DNA of 64,000 nt from Niastella yeongjuensis (GCF_900110245.1 NZ_FOCZ01000008.1:124001-188000); one strand, 5' to 3'; positions 36,198-45,301 are shown, counted from the stretch's first letter. A program made the numbers and translations. The notes: generated by a model not told the origin, from the letters alone.

Positions 36198-38048
36198 TTG
36201 AAAAAACTAACGATCCTGGTTGTTGCAACCACCTGCTTTTTATTTTGGGTTGGATGTAGTACGCACAACAGCAACATTCAAACAAGGCCATCCCGTTTAA
36301 ATAAAGAAGCAATTGCTTTGCTTAAAAAAGAACTGGTTGCAAGCGAAGCGAAATATGATGATGGCAAAAAAATGATCTGGTCCATCACAAAGGAAAAGCA
36401 TTACCACAGCGACCTGGACAGCGGGGTAAAAGTGCATGACACGCGCAGCTCCATACAATATGCGGCTGCGTTGATGCATACCGACGATGCGGCGTGCATA
36501 CAACGTGGAATTGATATTGTAAAAGCAATATTGCCCTTGCAGGAAAAGGATACAAGTCAACCATATTGCGGGGTATGGCCATATTATCCCGAAGACCCGT
36601 TAAAAGGCCGTAAAGCACCCGTTGATTACAACTGGGCCGATTTTATATCGGTATACTTAATTGATATCTTACTGACTGCACCAGCGCATCTTAATGCAGC
36701 ACTGAAAGCGCAAATAAAAGAAGCCCTTATTCTTGCGGCACGCTCCATCATGAAAAGAGATGTGAAAGCAGACTATACCAATATCTGCATCATGGGCACC
36801 TATGTTTGTTATGTGGTGGGGAATTTATATGAGGTGCCGGACATAGGCAGGTATGGAATGAATAAGCTGCATTATTTTTATAATTATACAAAGAACAGCA
36901 AGGGTTTCACCGAATACAACAGCCCCACCTACACCGTAGTGGCCATGAATGAACTGCTGCGAATGAAACAGGCAATCATCAACCCCATGGATAAGAAAAT
37001 GGTTGATGAATTGTATGCGCTGTGCTGGAGCATGATCGCGCGGCATTTTCACCAGCCTTCCGGCCAATGGTGCGGCCCTAACCTGAGGGCCTACAATGAC
37101 CTGCTGACACCGGAACTGAAACAATTATTTTATTATGCCTCCCACGGTCAGATTGAGCTGCCTGGCGTTTATCCAAGAGAACCGCATGTACTGGAGCCGC
37201 ATGAGATCCCTTCCAATATAATTCCCCAATTCCTACATCAAACTTTACCCCGTATAACAATCGACACCTTTATTGCAGGAAATTACCTGGCCCGGGATCA
37301 TGCGGGGTATGGTGATGGAGACAGGCAGGCAAAAGATATTGTAGGGAAATTATATGCACATCCTCAATATGCGCTTGCCTCTGTTAACCAGGGTTATTGC
37401 TGGAACCAATGCCGGCCATTGATAGCGCATTGGGGCACACCGGAAACACCTTCTTATTTGCGCGTGCGTTTTTTGCACGATCTGTATGACTTTTCTGCCG
37501 TACACATTAAGAGCGTGCAGGATGCTGAAAACGTACTATCCATTCTGAATGTAGCATATAACGGCGGCGATAAGCACCCGAATATTGATCGTATAAAGGA
37601 TTCAGCCATTACTGCTGCCGATCTGCGCCTGCGCATAGAGACCGGTGGTGATATTAGTACTGCTGTTTTTTCAATCATCGATAAAAAGAAAAATGAATTA
37701 TTGTTCACCTCTGGTCCAATCAGCATGGCAATTCAAATTCCTTATAGTAATTGGGGTGAACTGCAGGGACATTGGGAACTGGGCGGTTCGGCAGATAAGA
37801 AATGGGCAGACTATGTCATTTATTCGGGCAGTAAAAAAATAGTCAACCTGGCTGCCATGCAGGAAGCAGTAACCGGGTTATTCCTTTCTGTGTTAACTGG
37901 TAAAGAAGAATCAAAAGTGCCGGAGATAACGGCAACTACAGATAGCAACTATCTCCGGTTATCGGGTAGTGGTCTGGCAGTTCGTGCCCTGAAAAGGCCA
38001 AACGATGAATTCAGAATAAAAAACGATTTCGAAACCGATCCTAAATAA
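36198..38048 (+). CDS. Exported (alpha/alpha)-toroid-like lipoprotein of unknown activity
   Basis: No ATG fits: the frame from 36147 runs inside the GH105 gene, while a TTG at 36198, four bases after that gene's stop, starts a proper lipoprotein signal (LKKLTILVVATTCFLFWVGC). The 617-residue product is helix-rich with aromatic segments (CGVWPYYPED, VDYNWADFISVYLIDILL, YTNICIMGTYVCYVVGN, GFTEYNSPTYTVVAMNELLR) of the (alpha/alpha)6 barrel kind. This is followed by a C-terminal beta region (about 450-617) as in heparinase-type lyases. I cannot place it in a named GH or PL family. Given its place in the operon, it may be a lyase or hydrolase for the PUL substrate. Confidence 0.7.
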   Translation: MKKLTILVVATTCFLFWVGCSTHNSNIQTRPSRLNKEAIALLKKELVASEAKYDDGKKMIWSITKEKHYHSDLDSGVKVHDTRSSIQYAAALMHTDDAACIQRGIDIVKAILPLQEKDTSQPYCGVWPYYPEDPLKGRKAPVDYNWADFISVYLIDILLTAPAHLNAALKAQIKEALILAARSIMKRDVKADYTNICIMGTYVCYVVGNLYEVPDIGRYGMNKLHYFYNYTKNSKGFTEYNSPTYTVVAMNELLRMKQAIINPMDKKMVDELYALCWSMIARHFHQPSGQWCGPNLRAYNDLLTPELKQLFYYASHGQIELPGVYPREPHVLEPHEIPSNIIPQFLHQTLPRITIDTFIAGNYLARDHAGYGDGDRQAKDIVGKLYAHPQYALASVNQGYCWNQCRPLIAHWGTPETPSYLRVRFLHDLYDFSAVHIKSVQDAENVLSILNVAYNGGDKHPNIDRIKDSAITAADLRLRIETGGDISTAVFSIIDKKKNELLFTSGPISMAIQIPYSNWGELQGHWELGGSADKKWADYVIYSGSKKIVNLAAMQEAVTGLFLSVLTGKEESKVPEITATTDSNYLRLSGSGLAVRALKRPNDEFRIKNDFETDPK

Positions 38049-38050
38049 TT

Positions 38051-41000
38051 ATGCAGGTAAAACATTTTATACTGGGCGTCTTATCCCTTTTGTGTGCGCA
38101 GCTGGCCATCAGCCAAATGAAAGAGCCGCAGGACTGGGCAGGTTACGAAGAAGTACTGGGTGTAAAGAACGGATTGAGAAGTTATAACTATGAGGTGAAC
38201 CTGATTGAGTCATCGGCGCCGGCCAACGTATTCTGGCCGGGCGATAAGATCCGGTTGAAATTTCAGTTGATCAATAATACTAACCAGCCCATCGGGGTGG
38301 AAGGGAAGATGTATGTGATCCGTTATGGAACAAAAGGGATCCCCAACGATACCTGGCTACCCAAAATGGTAAAACTGGATTATCAAAAGGCGGTGCCTGT
38401 TACCCTGAATATTGCGGCTAACGGCTACCTCAATACTGATTTGACCATTGATGATATTAAAGAATATGGCGGCTATGCCGTAGTTTTTGATCTGGGTAAG
38501 TACGGGCGCAGGCTGGGCACCAGCTTTGTGCTGAGCATGAAACCTTCGCCGGTGAAAATGCAATATCCCAAACAATCGCTCGATTACCTGGGGGTTGATT
38601 TCCTGCGGCGGGTAGGGGTGCAGGCCATTCGTTTTGGGGTGCCCTATATCGCAACCACCAATCCGAACTACCAAACATATATGCAGGAGTTGAAGCGCCA
38701 GATGAAGAACTTTAAGGACAACAACATTACGGTAATGCTGATGTTTGGGGAGGGACAAACTGCGCAATCCATGCCGCTTGGCATTAGCCGGCCACACCTT
38801 GACAGCAGCGGAAAAATGCTTCGCACCAAACAGGACCTTGCCTGGATGCCGGACATGGATGCGGATTTCAAAAAATATGTAAAAGAGTTATGCCTCGATT
38901 ATGGCTGGCCCAATGGACCGGTTACCGCGGTCTGTTTGTGGAATGAACCCTGGGAAGGTACTTCAATCTCCGGCTGGCAGGCAGATATGCTCCGGTATCG
39001 CGAGATCTATACTAAAATGGCCGAAGCTGTACTGGAAGCACGAAAGGAAAACAGGGATGTGCTGGTAGGCGGCGGTGATTCCAATTCCAATGTATGGGAT
39101 AAGTTCTTTTCCGATGGTACTTTGAAAATGTTGCCCATTTTTGATTTCCTTTCCATCCACTATCAGGGAATGGAATCGCCGGTATTGTATCCCGAATGGA
39201 ACAACCGCAAAGAGTATAAAGGAAAAGTGAAGATCTGGGATACGGAAAGCTGGGTGGGTAATACAGATGATCGTATAGGGCTGGTAGTGGCTGCGAACCG
39301 TTCGACAGGCTACGACCGGTCAATGGGTGTTTATGGCGGTTATATGTATTCCGGCGATCCGCACCGCTCAGTGCAAAGCATGGGGGTTAGAACGAAGAAT
39401 GGAACAGAAACGGTCCCGAAATTACACAACACCTGGTCTACTGCTGCTGCCATGGGTGCTGTGCAAAACCTGATCGGTGAGCGCGGATTCAACCGCCTGT
39501 TGTTTCAAAATGGCCTTCCCTGGGTAATGGTGTTTGATGGATACAACAATAACAAAGAAGATGGCACCCTGGTTATCGCCGGCGATCTGGGCGACGCATT
39601 TGGCGCCACCCATGTCCTTTTCCGCAATGTGCGAAGCCTCACCGAAGCCAAAAGAAGACAGGTTTTGTTCAACCAGTTAAAAACTACAACGGATGATGCC
39701 GCACGAAAAAATATAGAAGGCGAACTGGGGCAATATTATCCCATCACCGATGGTAAAATGACGGTGAAAGCCGATCCCTCTTTTTCGCTGTATGATTTTT
39801 ATGGTAACCAGGTGGCGCCGCAAATTGGGTTCTTTACCATACCGCTGAATTACCAGGGCTATTTTATTCGGGCAAATGGCAGCAGCGGCGCATTCGACAA
39901 ACTGGTAGCAGCTGTCAGCCATGCAAGAATAGAAGGATACGAACCACTGGAGATCATTCCAAAAGATTTTACAGCCCCTGTTGATACAAAGCCGGGCATG
40001 CAATTGCAATTGACGAATATTTTAAACCGGCCCATAAAGGGTAAATTACATGTTACCATTGGGAACCTGGAATTAAACTATCCGCAAACAGTTACGTTTA
40101 AACCGAATGAGAGCAAAACCATCGCCGTTACAGTAAAGAGCGGCGCTGCCAGTAATGACAACAGCTATCCCCTGCAGGTACATTTCGATGCGGGGAATGA
40201 TGGCTTTGCCCAACACTATGAAGAGATGCACGTAAACTACATTGCCAAAAAGACTATTAATGTAGATGGCGTGTTAAACGACTGGACCGGTGTTATTCCG
40301 CAAACAATAAAAGGAGCAGGCAAAGCCAGTATTTCATTGACAGACGCGGCCTGGCATCCGTATGAAAAGATGGATAGGGTAGCTGAAGGACTGGCCAATA
40401 CCTACATGGCCTATGATGACAACTATTTTTATTTTGCTGCCCGGGTAGCCGATAATACTCCGAACAAGGGTGCGCCCCGGTTTGAATTCCGTGATGATGA
40501 CCAATACTTTTATCCAGATACCGCCTACATGCAAACTATGTATGCGATGGGATCGGCATTGATCAAGCAACCGGTTGAGGCTGATAATAAAGGCGCGTTG
40601 CAATTGCCCGCTGGTGGCCGGGTGCTGAATTATTTTGAGAACACGGCTACCACACGTGCTATCGGCATGGATCTCGATCTGCCGGTTGACAGGTATACCC
40701 GGACCGCATTCTATTTTCCCGGCATCAACCAAAGAAATGTTTTAATAACTATCTACGACCGGGAAAGCGGAAAGGAAATATTGAATACCACCATTGAGAA
40801 TTGTTGGAACGGAGCTTACCTGAACCTCAATTTGACTGGAAAGCTGCGTATCCGCTGTTCCGCTACAAGTTGGGATAGCTGGAGAAATACTACAAAGCTG
40901 GCAGGCATTTTCTTCGACACTACCAATGAACTTATCGATACAACTAACAAAAATGCATCAGCCATACTGGTGACAAAAGATTTCGATACCCAGGGCAACT

Positions 41001-41689
41001 GGATAGGTATTTATGGGAAAGCAGGGTATTACCTGCCGGGGTCAGCCACCACATTACCCGCAAACATGCAATGCACCCCCGTTTCACAAGACGACCTGGT
41101 GCCCCTGGTATGGCCCAAAGGAGTGCGGCGTTTTTCCTATCGCAAAACAGGTACGCTGCCCGATGGAATGATCGGTGAAAAATTTGACAACATCCTGATC
41201 GCGTTCAACGTGATCCCCATTGGTGAAGATGGAATGGAGGCGGCTGCAAAAGGCACAATGCCGCGTTATACCGGTTATAAGTGCACCGACTATGAATATG
41301 CTTTAAACACAGTTGCCGAAGAATATGGCGGTGGTTTTGAGATCTGGCGAATGTTGGTGCCCGGTATGCCCCGTAAACACTTCTTCCCGCGTCAGCCCAA
41401 ATCGCCGTTTGATGGCGCTGTAAAGAATGGCAAACTGATAACCGTTCGAAAAGGCAATACACTGTATACGGAATGCGCCATTCCCTGGAGTGAAATTCCC
41501 GACGTGAAACGGATCATTGACCAGGGCGGGAAAATAAAATTCTCCGCCAGGATCAATGATGATGCTGCCGGTGCTGCCTGTATGGAGCTGGCCCGTGACC
41601 GCAGCGTTTCAAAAGTAAATTCCCGGGCTTTTCATCCCGACTGGAAAGAACACTGGGCCAATGAAGTAGAATTTGGTGTAGAAAAATAA
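38051..41689 (+). CDS. Large clan-A-like glycoside hydrolase with C-terminal DOMON/CBM9-like domain
   Basis: This 1,212-residue protein has a signal peptide (MQVKHFILGVLSLLCAQLAI). An N-terminal beta-sandwich (about 25-170) precedes a TIM barrel (about 170-480). The pattern fits clan GH-A: acid/base Glu 299 in CLWNEPWEG and nucleophile Glu 399 in WDTESWVG. Then come beta domains, and from about 735 a DOMON/CBM9-like module (INVDGVLNDWTGVIPQ ... YFYFAARVADN) split by a large insertion and continuing to the C-terminus. It may belong to a GH39- or GH5-related group or to an unclassified family. It begins two bases after the preceding gene, so it is strictly co-expressed with the PUL. Confidence 0.75.
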   Translation: MQVKHFILGVLSLLCAQLAISQMKEPQDWAGYEEVLGVKNGLRSYNYEVNLIESSAPANVFWPGDKIRLKFQLINNTNQPIGVEGKMYVIRYGTKGIPNDTWLPKMVKLDYQKAVPVTLNIAANGYLNTDLTIDDIKEYGGYAVVFDLGKYGRRLGTSFVLSMKPSPVKMQYPKQSLDYLGVDFLRRVGVQAIRFGVPYIATTNPNYQTYMQELKRQMKNFKDNNITVMLMFGEGQTAQSMPLGISRPHLDSSGKMLRTKQDLAWMPDMDADFKKYVKELCLDYGWPNGPVTAVCLWNEPWEGTSISGWQADMLRYREIYTKMAEAVLEARKENRDVLVGGGDSNSNVWDKFFSDGTLKMLPIFDFLSIHYQGMESPVLYPEWNNRKEYKGKVKIWDTESWVGNTDDRIGLVVAANRSTGYDRSMGVYGGYMYSGDPHRSVQSMGVRTKNGTETVPKLHNTWSTAAAMGAVQNLIGERGFNRLLFQNGLPWVMVFDGYNNNKEDGTLVIAGDLGDAFGATHVLFRNVRSLTEAKRRQVLFNQLKTTTDDAARKNIEGELGQYYPITDGKMTVKADPSFSLYDFYGNQVAPQIGFFTIPLNYQGYFIRANGSSGAFDKLVAAVSHARIEGYEPLEIIPKDFTAPVDTKPGMQLQLTNILNRPIKGKLHVTIGNLELNYPQTVTFKPNESKTIAVTVKSGAASNDNSYPLQVHFDAGNDGFAQHYEEMHVNYIAKKTINVDGVLNDWTGVIPQTIKGAGKASISLTDAAWHPYEKMDRVAEGLANTYMAYDDNYFYFAARVADNTPNKGAPRFEFRDDDQYFYPDTAYMQTMYAMGSALIKQPVEADNKGALQLPAGGRVLNYFENTATTRAIGMDLDLPVDRYTRTAFYFPGINQRNVLITIYDRESGKEILNTTIENCWNGAYLNLNLTGKLRIRCSATSWDSWRNTTKLAGIFFDTTNELIDTTNKNASAILVTKDFDTQGNWIGIYGKAGYYLPGSATTLPANMQCTPVSQDDLVPLVWPKGVRRFSYRKTGTLPDGMIGEKFDNILIAFNVIPIGEDGMEAAAKGTMPRYTGYKCTDYEYALNTVAEEYGGGFEIWRMLVPGMPRKHFFPRQPKSPFDGAVKNGKLITVRKGNTLYTECAIPWSEIPDVKRIIDQGGKIKFSARINDDAAGAACMELARDRSVSKVNSRAFHPDWKEHWANEVEFGVEK

Positions 41690-41697
41690 TACAAACC

Positions 41698-42714
41698 ATG
41701 ATCAGATATATAGTTTCAATCCTGTTCATCCCCTTCGTGATGGGGTGTGGTGCGACGGCAAATGATCAGCAAAACAATGCAGATGTGCTGGCCTTTGTGA
41801 ACCCATTCATTGGCACAGGCAGCCATGGCCACACCTTTCCAGGCGCCGCTTATCCCTCGGGCATGGTACAACTGAGCCCCGATACCGGCCTCGAAGGGTG
41901 GGACAGGTGTTCGGGTTATCATTATTCAGACAGTTCCATAACAGGCTTTTCTCTCACGCATCTTTCCGCTATTGGACGTTCCGACCTGATGGATGTAATG
42001 CTGATGCCTGCTGTAGGAAAAATAAAATTGAATGCGGGCACCAGCTCAAAACCCGGTGACGGATACCGTTCGCGATTTTCGCACGATGAAGAAACTGCCT
42101 CACCTGGTTATTACAAAGTAAAACTGAAGGACTATGATATTACTGCTGAATTAACGGTTTCTCCCCGTTGCGGTTTTCATCGTTATACTTTTCCAGCCAG
42201 TACAACCTCCCATATCGTGTTGGACCATTCTCGTCATTATGCTACCGATTCGGTGCAATACACCACACTGAATGTGCTGGATAGCTGCACTATTACCGGC
42301 GAAAGAAAAACAAAAGGCTGGGGGGAACCGGGTGAAAAATACCGGGCTCACCAACAATTGTTTTATGCAATAAAAGTGTCGAAGCCATTTAACGCTTCTA
42401 TTGCAGTGGATGAAAATTTTATCAAAGGGAAAACAGCAGCCGGCAGAAATGTAAAAGCCATATTGAATTTTGAGACGTCGAAAAACGAAATGGTGCTGGT
42501 GAAGGTGGGTATATCGCCTGTAAGTATCGAAAATGCGCTGGAGAACCTGTTGACCGAAATTCCGCATTGGGATTTTAACGAAACACTCACCCAAACGCAG
42601 TTAAAATGGCAACAGGAATTAGCCAAAATAAGGATCAATGCGTCAGAAAAGATCAAAACAATTTTCTATACGGCCCTGTATCATTCATTGATAACGCCGG
42701 AAGAACTACAATAA
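41698..42714 (+). pseudogene. Truncated GH92-family gene (N-terminal domain only)
   Basis: The protein starts as a typical exported GH92 lipoprotein (lipobox VMGC) with VNPFIGTGSHGHTFPGAAYP, GMVQLSPDTGLEGWDRCSGY and GFSLTHLSAIGRSDLMD, the hallmark N-terminal beta-sandwich of calcium-dependent exo-alpha-mannosidases. Family members are about 720-780 residues. This one stops at 338, just after the linker (IRINASEKIKTIFYTALYHS), where the catalytic (alpha/alpha)6 domain with the general acid and base residues should begin. The last residues (LITPEELQ) then run into a stop seven bases before a convergent gene. It is probably inactive, cut by a deletion or rearrangement at about 42690-42715. Confidence 0.8.
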
Positions 42715-42720
42715 ATATAA

Positions 42721-44076
42721 TTATTGCAGCAGGGAGTCGAAGTCCTGTTCGTATACAACCTGGCCATTAAGCTTACTCACTTTTACGTAATCCACGGCGC
42801 CACAGCCCTTGAATCGCAGGATCAATTCATTGGCTGACCCTATGGGTTGCGTGTAATCGATGTTGTAGATCTTTTGTCCATCGAGATAGAAGGTGGATCT
42901 TTTATTTTCTACTCTGATACCCATCACATGCCAGTCGGAAGCGTTAAAATTGAATTTGCTCAGATTATAATCGTCGCCCTTGATATTCTTTTCACCGCTG
43001 ATGAATTTGATATACGCATAACCTGCTTCATTCAATGCAAAACCATGTCTGCCTGTATTGGAAAGAATGTACATCATAACGTCTGAGCGAGGAATGGCGA
43101 AGTCTTTTACCGAATTACGAACCCTGGCCTCAAACATAAAATTATCACCATCCACCAGCTTGTCTTTATAGTAAACATAACTCACAAATAAATGACCGGG
43201 GCGCGCTTCCGGTACTACACTATCCAGGGGCAGGCTCACATATCCTTCTTTTTTATACGCCTCATAGATAGGCAATGTTCTGAAAATACCTTTTCGTTCG
43301 TTACGGGTGAAAATAGACCAGCCGGATTTTCGGTTTTCAATAAGTATGCTTTTTATAGTGCGTCCTTTGTATTGTACCTGGCAATATCCATCTCCCTCAT
43401 TGATGTAAGTAGCATTTACTTTTCCCACAGGCCTGCTTAATTGTTTTTCCGCAGTATCGCCATTTGCTTCTTCATAAACCAGCTTGATATCTTTCAGTAA
43501 AGATGAAGGAATGCTATACGAAAATGTGACTGTCAGGGGGTTGACACCTTTGGGATTTGCCGCTGTAAAACTTATTTTCGACAACAGGTAGTTTGTATAA
43601 ATTTCTTTGATCTTCAAAGTATACAAAAGATATCCCGAAAGGATTAATAACAACACGGAAAGCAGGTAGATATATATCTTGTTCGATTTTTGGGCTGGCG
43701 TTTGTATTGAATTGAAAATGGGAGTTGTAATCTCTTCTTTTTGTCCGGTTGCCTGCTCTGGTATGTTAATTTCAGTGGTGACCGTAGCTGCCTCTTCTAT
43801 GCGGGTCTTTTTGATCACAAAATCAGTATATCCGGCATATCCTAAAAAGCGACAAAGGGCATCCCTGGTGGCCAGTTGGGGATTGCCTGTACGCTGTTGA
43901 AAAAATCTTTTAAGTGTATTAGCATTTACCGTAACATCGGTAGACTCAAGGATCATATTCTCCAGTGTCTTGAATTGATCCAGGTCCCAGCTCTCCGGTG
44001 CTCCCCAGGAAACAAAGCGGGTAGCATATTCCCTAATTATTTCTTTTATGTATCGTCTGTCTTTTATTTCATCCAT
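42721..44076 (-). CDS. Transmembrane protein with HTH-like cytoplasmic part and LamG-like outer domain
   Basis: The start at 44076 (MDEIKDRRYIKEIIREYATR) is preferred over the longer frame. Residues 1-105 are cytoplasmic and contain TDVTVNANTLKRFFQQRTGN followed by LATRDALCRFLGYAGYTDF, a pattern (NTLKR, then TRDALxRFLGY) that recurs in Bacteroidota and looks like a helix-turn-helix. A polar linker, one membrane segment (about 137-158, IYIYLLSVLLLILSGYLLYT) and a periplasmic Ig-like domain follow. A C-terminal concanavalin/LamG-like sandwich ends the protein (ARVRNSVKDFAIPRSDVMM, STFYLDGQKIYNIDY, LILRFKGCGAVDYVKVSKL). I infer a one-component glycan sensor; it is adjacent to the PUL, which has no regulator of its own. 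Confidence 0.7.
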   Translation of the reverse strand: MDEIKDRRYIKEIIREYATRFVSWGAPESWDLDQFKTLENMILESTDVTVNANTLKRFFQQRTGNPQLATRDALCRFLGYAGYTDFVIKKTRIEEAATVTTEINIPEQATGQKEEITTPIFNSIQTPAQKSNKIYIYLLSVLLLILSGYLLYTLKIKEIYTNYLLSKISFTAANPKGVNPLTVTFSYSIPSSLLKDIKLVYEEANGDTAEKQLSRPVGKVNATYINEGDGYCQVQYKGRTIKSILIENRKSGWSIFTRNERKGIFRTLPIYEAYKKEGYVSLPLDSVVPEARPGHLFVSYVYYKDKLVDGDNFMFEARVRNSVKDFAIPRSDVMMYILSNTGRHGFALNEAGYAYIKFISGEKNIKGDDYNLSKFNFNASDWHVMGIRVENKRSTFYLDGQKIYNIDYTQPIGSANELILRFKGCGAVDYVKVSKLNGQVVYEQDFDSLLQ

Positions 44077-44367
44077 ATTCTTGTAAATATAACTTCCTTT
44101 TCTAAAACCTGCCAATGAAAATGCCATCAGAGGGCTATTCTCAAACCGGGAACGCGCAGTCATGCATAGGACATTTTACTGGGGGTGATACTTCCCAACC
44201 TTTGAAATTGATGAAACTGTAAGAGAGGTTGGTTTAGAACTCCCTCGGTTAGCACATTCAACCCTTTTACATTATTTTAACTGCACCACCTTTTACTTAT
44301 TCCCCAAACAAAGGTCTTATATATGTTGGTATTAATTTTAAATACTGTACATATAAAAACGGTAATT

Positions 44368-44511
44368 ATGAATATAAAAATTTTGAAAATACTATTTGTT
44401 GCTGCCATTAGCATATCTCTGTTACCGGGATGTATTATAACCAGGGAAAGAGGTTATCACGATCATCATTATAGACACCATGAGCCATCACGTTATTATA
44501 GGCATTATTAA
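44368..44511 (+). CDS. Tiny histidine-rich lipoprotein
   Basis: The start at 44368 gives 47 residues: a lipoprotein signal (MNIKILKILFVAAISISLLP, then GC) followed by a tail of Arg, His and Tyr (RERGYHDHHYRHHEPSRYYR). Seven of the last about 25 residues are His, which suggests metal binding at the membrane surface, but the tail is too short for a fold. Small lipoproteins of this kind are known in Bacteroidota as hypothetical proteins only. A hairpin terminator follows 25 bases downstream, supporting a real transcript. Confidence 0.6.
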   Translation: MNIKILKILFVAAISISLLPGCIITRERGYHDHHYRHHEPSRYYRHY

Positions 44512-44535
44512 AATCCGGCCATAATATTTCAATAC

Positions 44536-44569
44536 TGCACCAGCTTTCGGGTTGGTGCATTTCTTTTTT
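44536..44569 (+). terminator. Terminator after the His-rich lipoprotein
   Basis: The stem TGCACCA (44536-44542) pairs with TGGTGCA (44553-44559) around a small loop and is followed by TTTCTTTTTT. Confidence 0.8.
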
Positions 44570-44673
44570 AGGTATACCCGGTTTATACGTTCCTGTCGCC
44601 AGGAAAGCCATACTCGGTAGATTATCTGGGAAGCAGGCACCAACTGCAGTTGGGTTTGCAGTATTCGTTCTAA

Positions 44674-44740
44674 GAGGGTTCGGCTGAACTCCCTCGACTC
44701 CACGAAATTTAAGCCCCTGATTTTCAGGGGTTTTCTTATT
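44674..44740 (+). other. tRNA/tmRNA 3'-end-like scar with terminator
   Basis: The sequence GAGGGTTCGGCTGAACTC followed by CCTCGACTCCACG looks like a damaged T-arm plus acceptor end of a tRNA or tmRNA, followed by the terminator CCCCTGATTTTCAGGGG with T-run (44711-44740). No cloverleaf precedes it. It could be an attachment-site scar left by an integrated element, or simply a hairpin. It resembles hairpins at 19169 and 44223. Confidence 0.3.
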
Positions 44741-44794
44741 GATAGATGAATTGAACTTACAATGGATCAAAAATATTATTTGCCCAACACGCAT

Positions 44795-44802
44795 TATCTT
44801 TG
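44795..44802 (+). promoter_or_regulatory. Bacteroidota -7 box TATCTTTG
   Basis: A perfect TAnnTTTG box ends eight bases before the ATG at 44811. If used, transcription would start almost at that ATG, implying a leaderless mRNA or use of the next ATG at 44826. Confidence 0.6.
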
Positions 44803-44810
44803 CGGCATCT

Positions 44811-45182
44811 ATGGCAAACAAAATGACATACGAAGAACTCGTAAAAAAGCATCCTGGCTCCCTCGTGGAGAAGATCGTGACAGAAGTAGTGAGCAGAGAT
44901 ACCGTTGAGGTTTACTTTGAAGATGAGGACGACGAACAGTGGGCAGTAATAAAAGTGCATGTTTATGAAGAGGACAAGGAGATGGCGATACGCCTGCTAT
45001 CTGATGACAAATGGGTATTGTGGTTTGGATACTATGATGACGAGGATGAATTCATTGAACTGCTTCAGCCGCTTACTCAGCTGGAAATCGACCTGATTCC
45101 CAAGGGGCTTCAAAAAGTTATGAGTAAAGTCGTGTCGAGTGAAGAAGGCTTGCGGCTTCCAGGAAATTTTTTGTCTAAATAA
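44811..45182 (+). CDS. Conserved acidic hypothetical protein
   Basis: The start at 44811 (MANKMTYEELVKKHPGSLVE) gives 123 residues; a second start at 44826 (MTYEEL) is possible. The protein is acidic with a beta-strand-rich middle (VEVYFEDEDDEQWAVIKVHV, WVLWFGYYDDEDEFIELL) and no signal peptide. I recognise no family. It has a good -7 promoter box just upstream and a bidirectional terminator downstream (45241-45283), so it appears to be a monocistronic gene with a strong promoter. Confidence 0.65.
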   Translation: MANKMTYEELVKKHPGSLVEKIVTEVVSRDTVEVYFEDEDDEQWAVIKVHVYEEDKEMAIRLLSDDKWVLWFGYYDDEDEFIELLQPLTQLEIDLIPKGLQKVMSKVVSSEEGLRLPGNFLSK

Positions 45183-45240
45183 GACCGGACAATGAAAATG
45201 GAGGATTGATTGGCGAAGGGTATGAACATTAATGCAGGCT

Positions 45241-45283
45241 AAAAAAGCCCTGAAATTCTTATATATAAATTTCAAGGCTTTTT
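45241..45283. terminator. Bidirectional terminator
   Basis: AAAAAGCCCTGAAATT and AATTTCAAGGCTTTTT form a stem of about 15 bp with one mismatch around an AT-rich loop. A- and T-runs on both sides allow it to serve the rightward gene at 44811 and a leftward transcript. Confidence 0.75.
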
Positions 45284-45301
45284 CATTAAGAACGCCAGGC
45301 A

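Noticed and set aside
44435-44821. Leftward frame across the His-rich lipoprotein and terminators
   Set aside because: It spans two hairpin terminators and a promoter box; composition is not protein-like.
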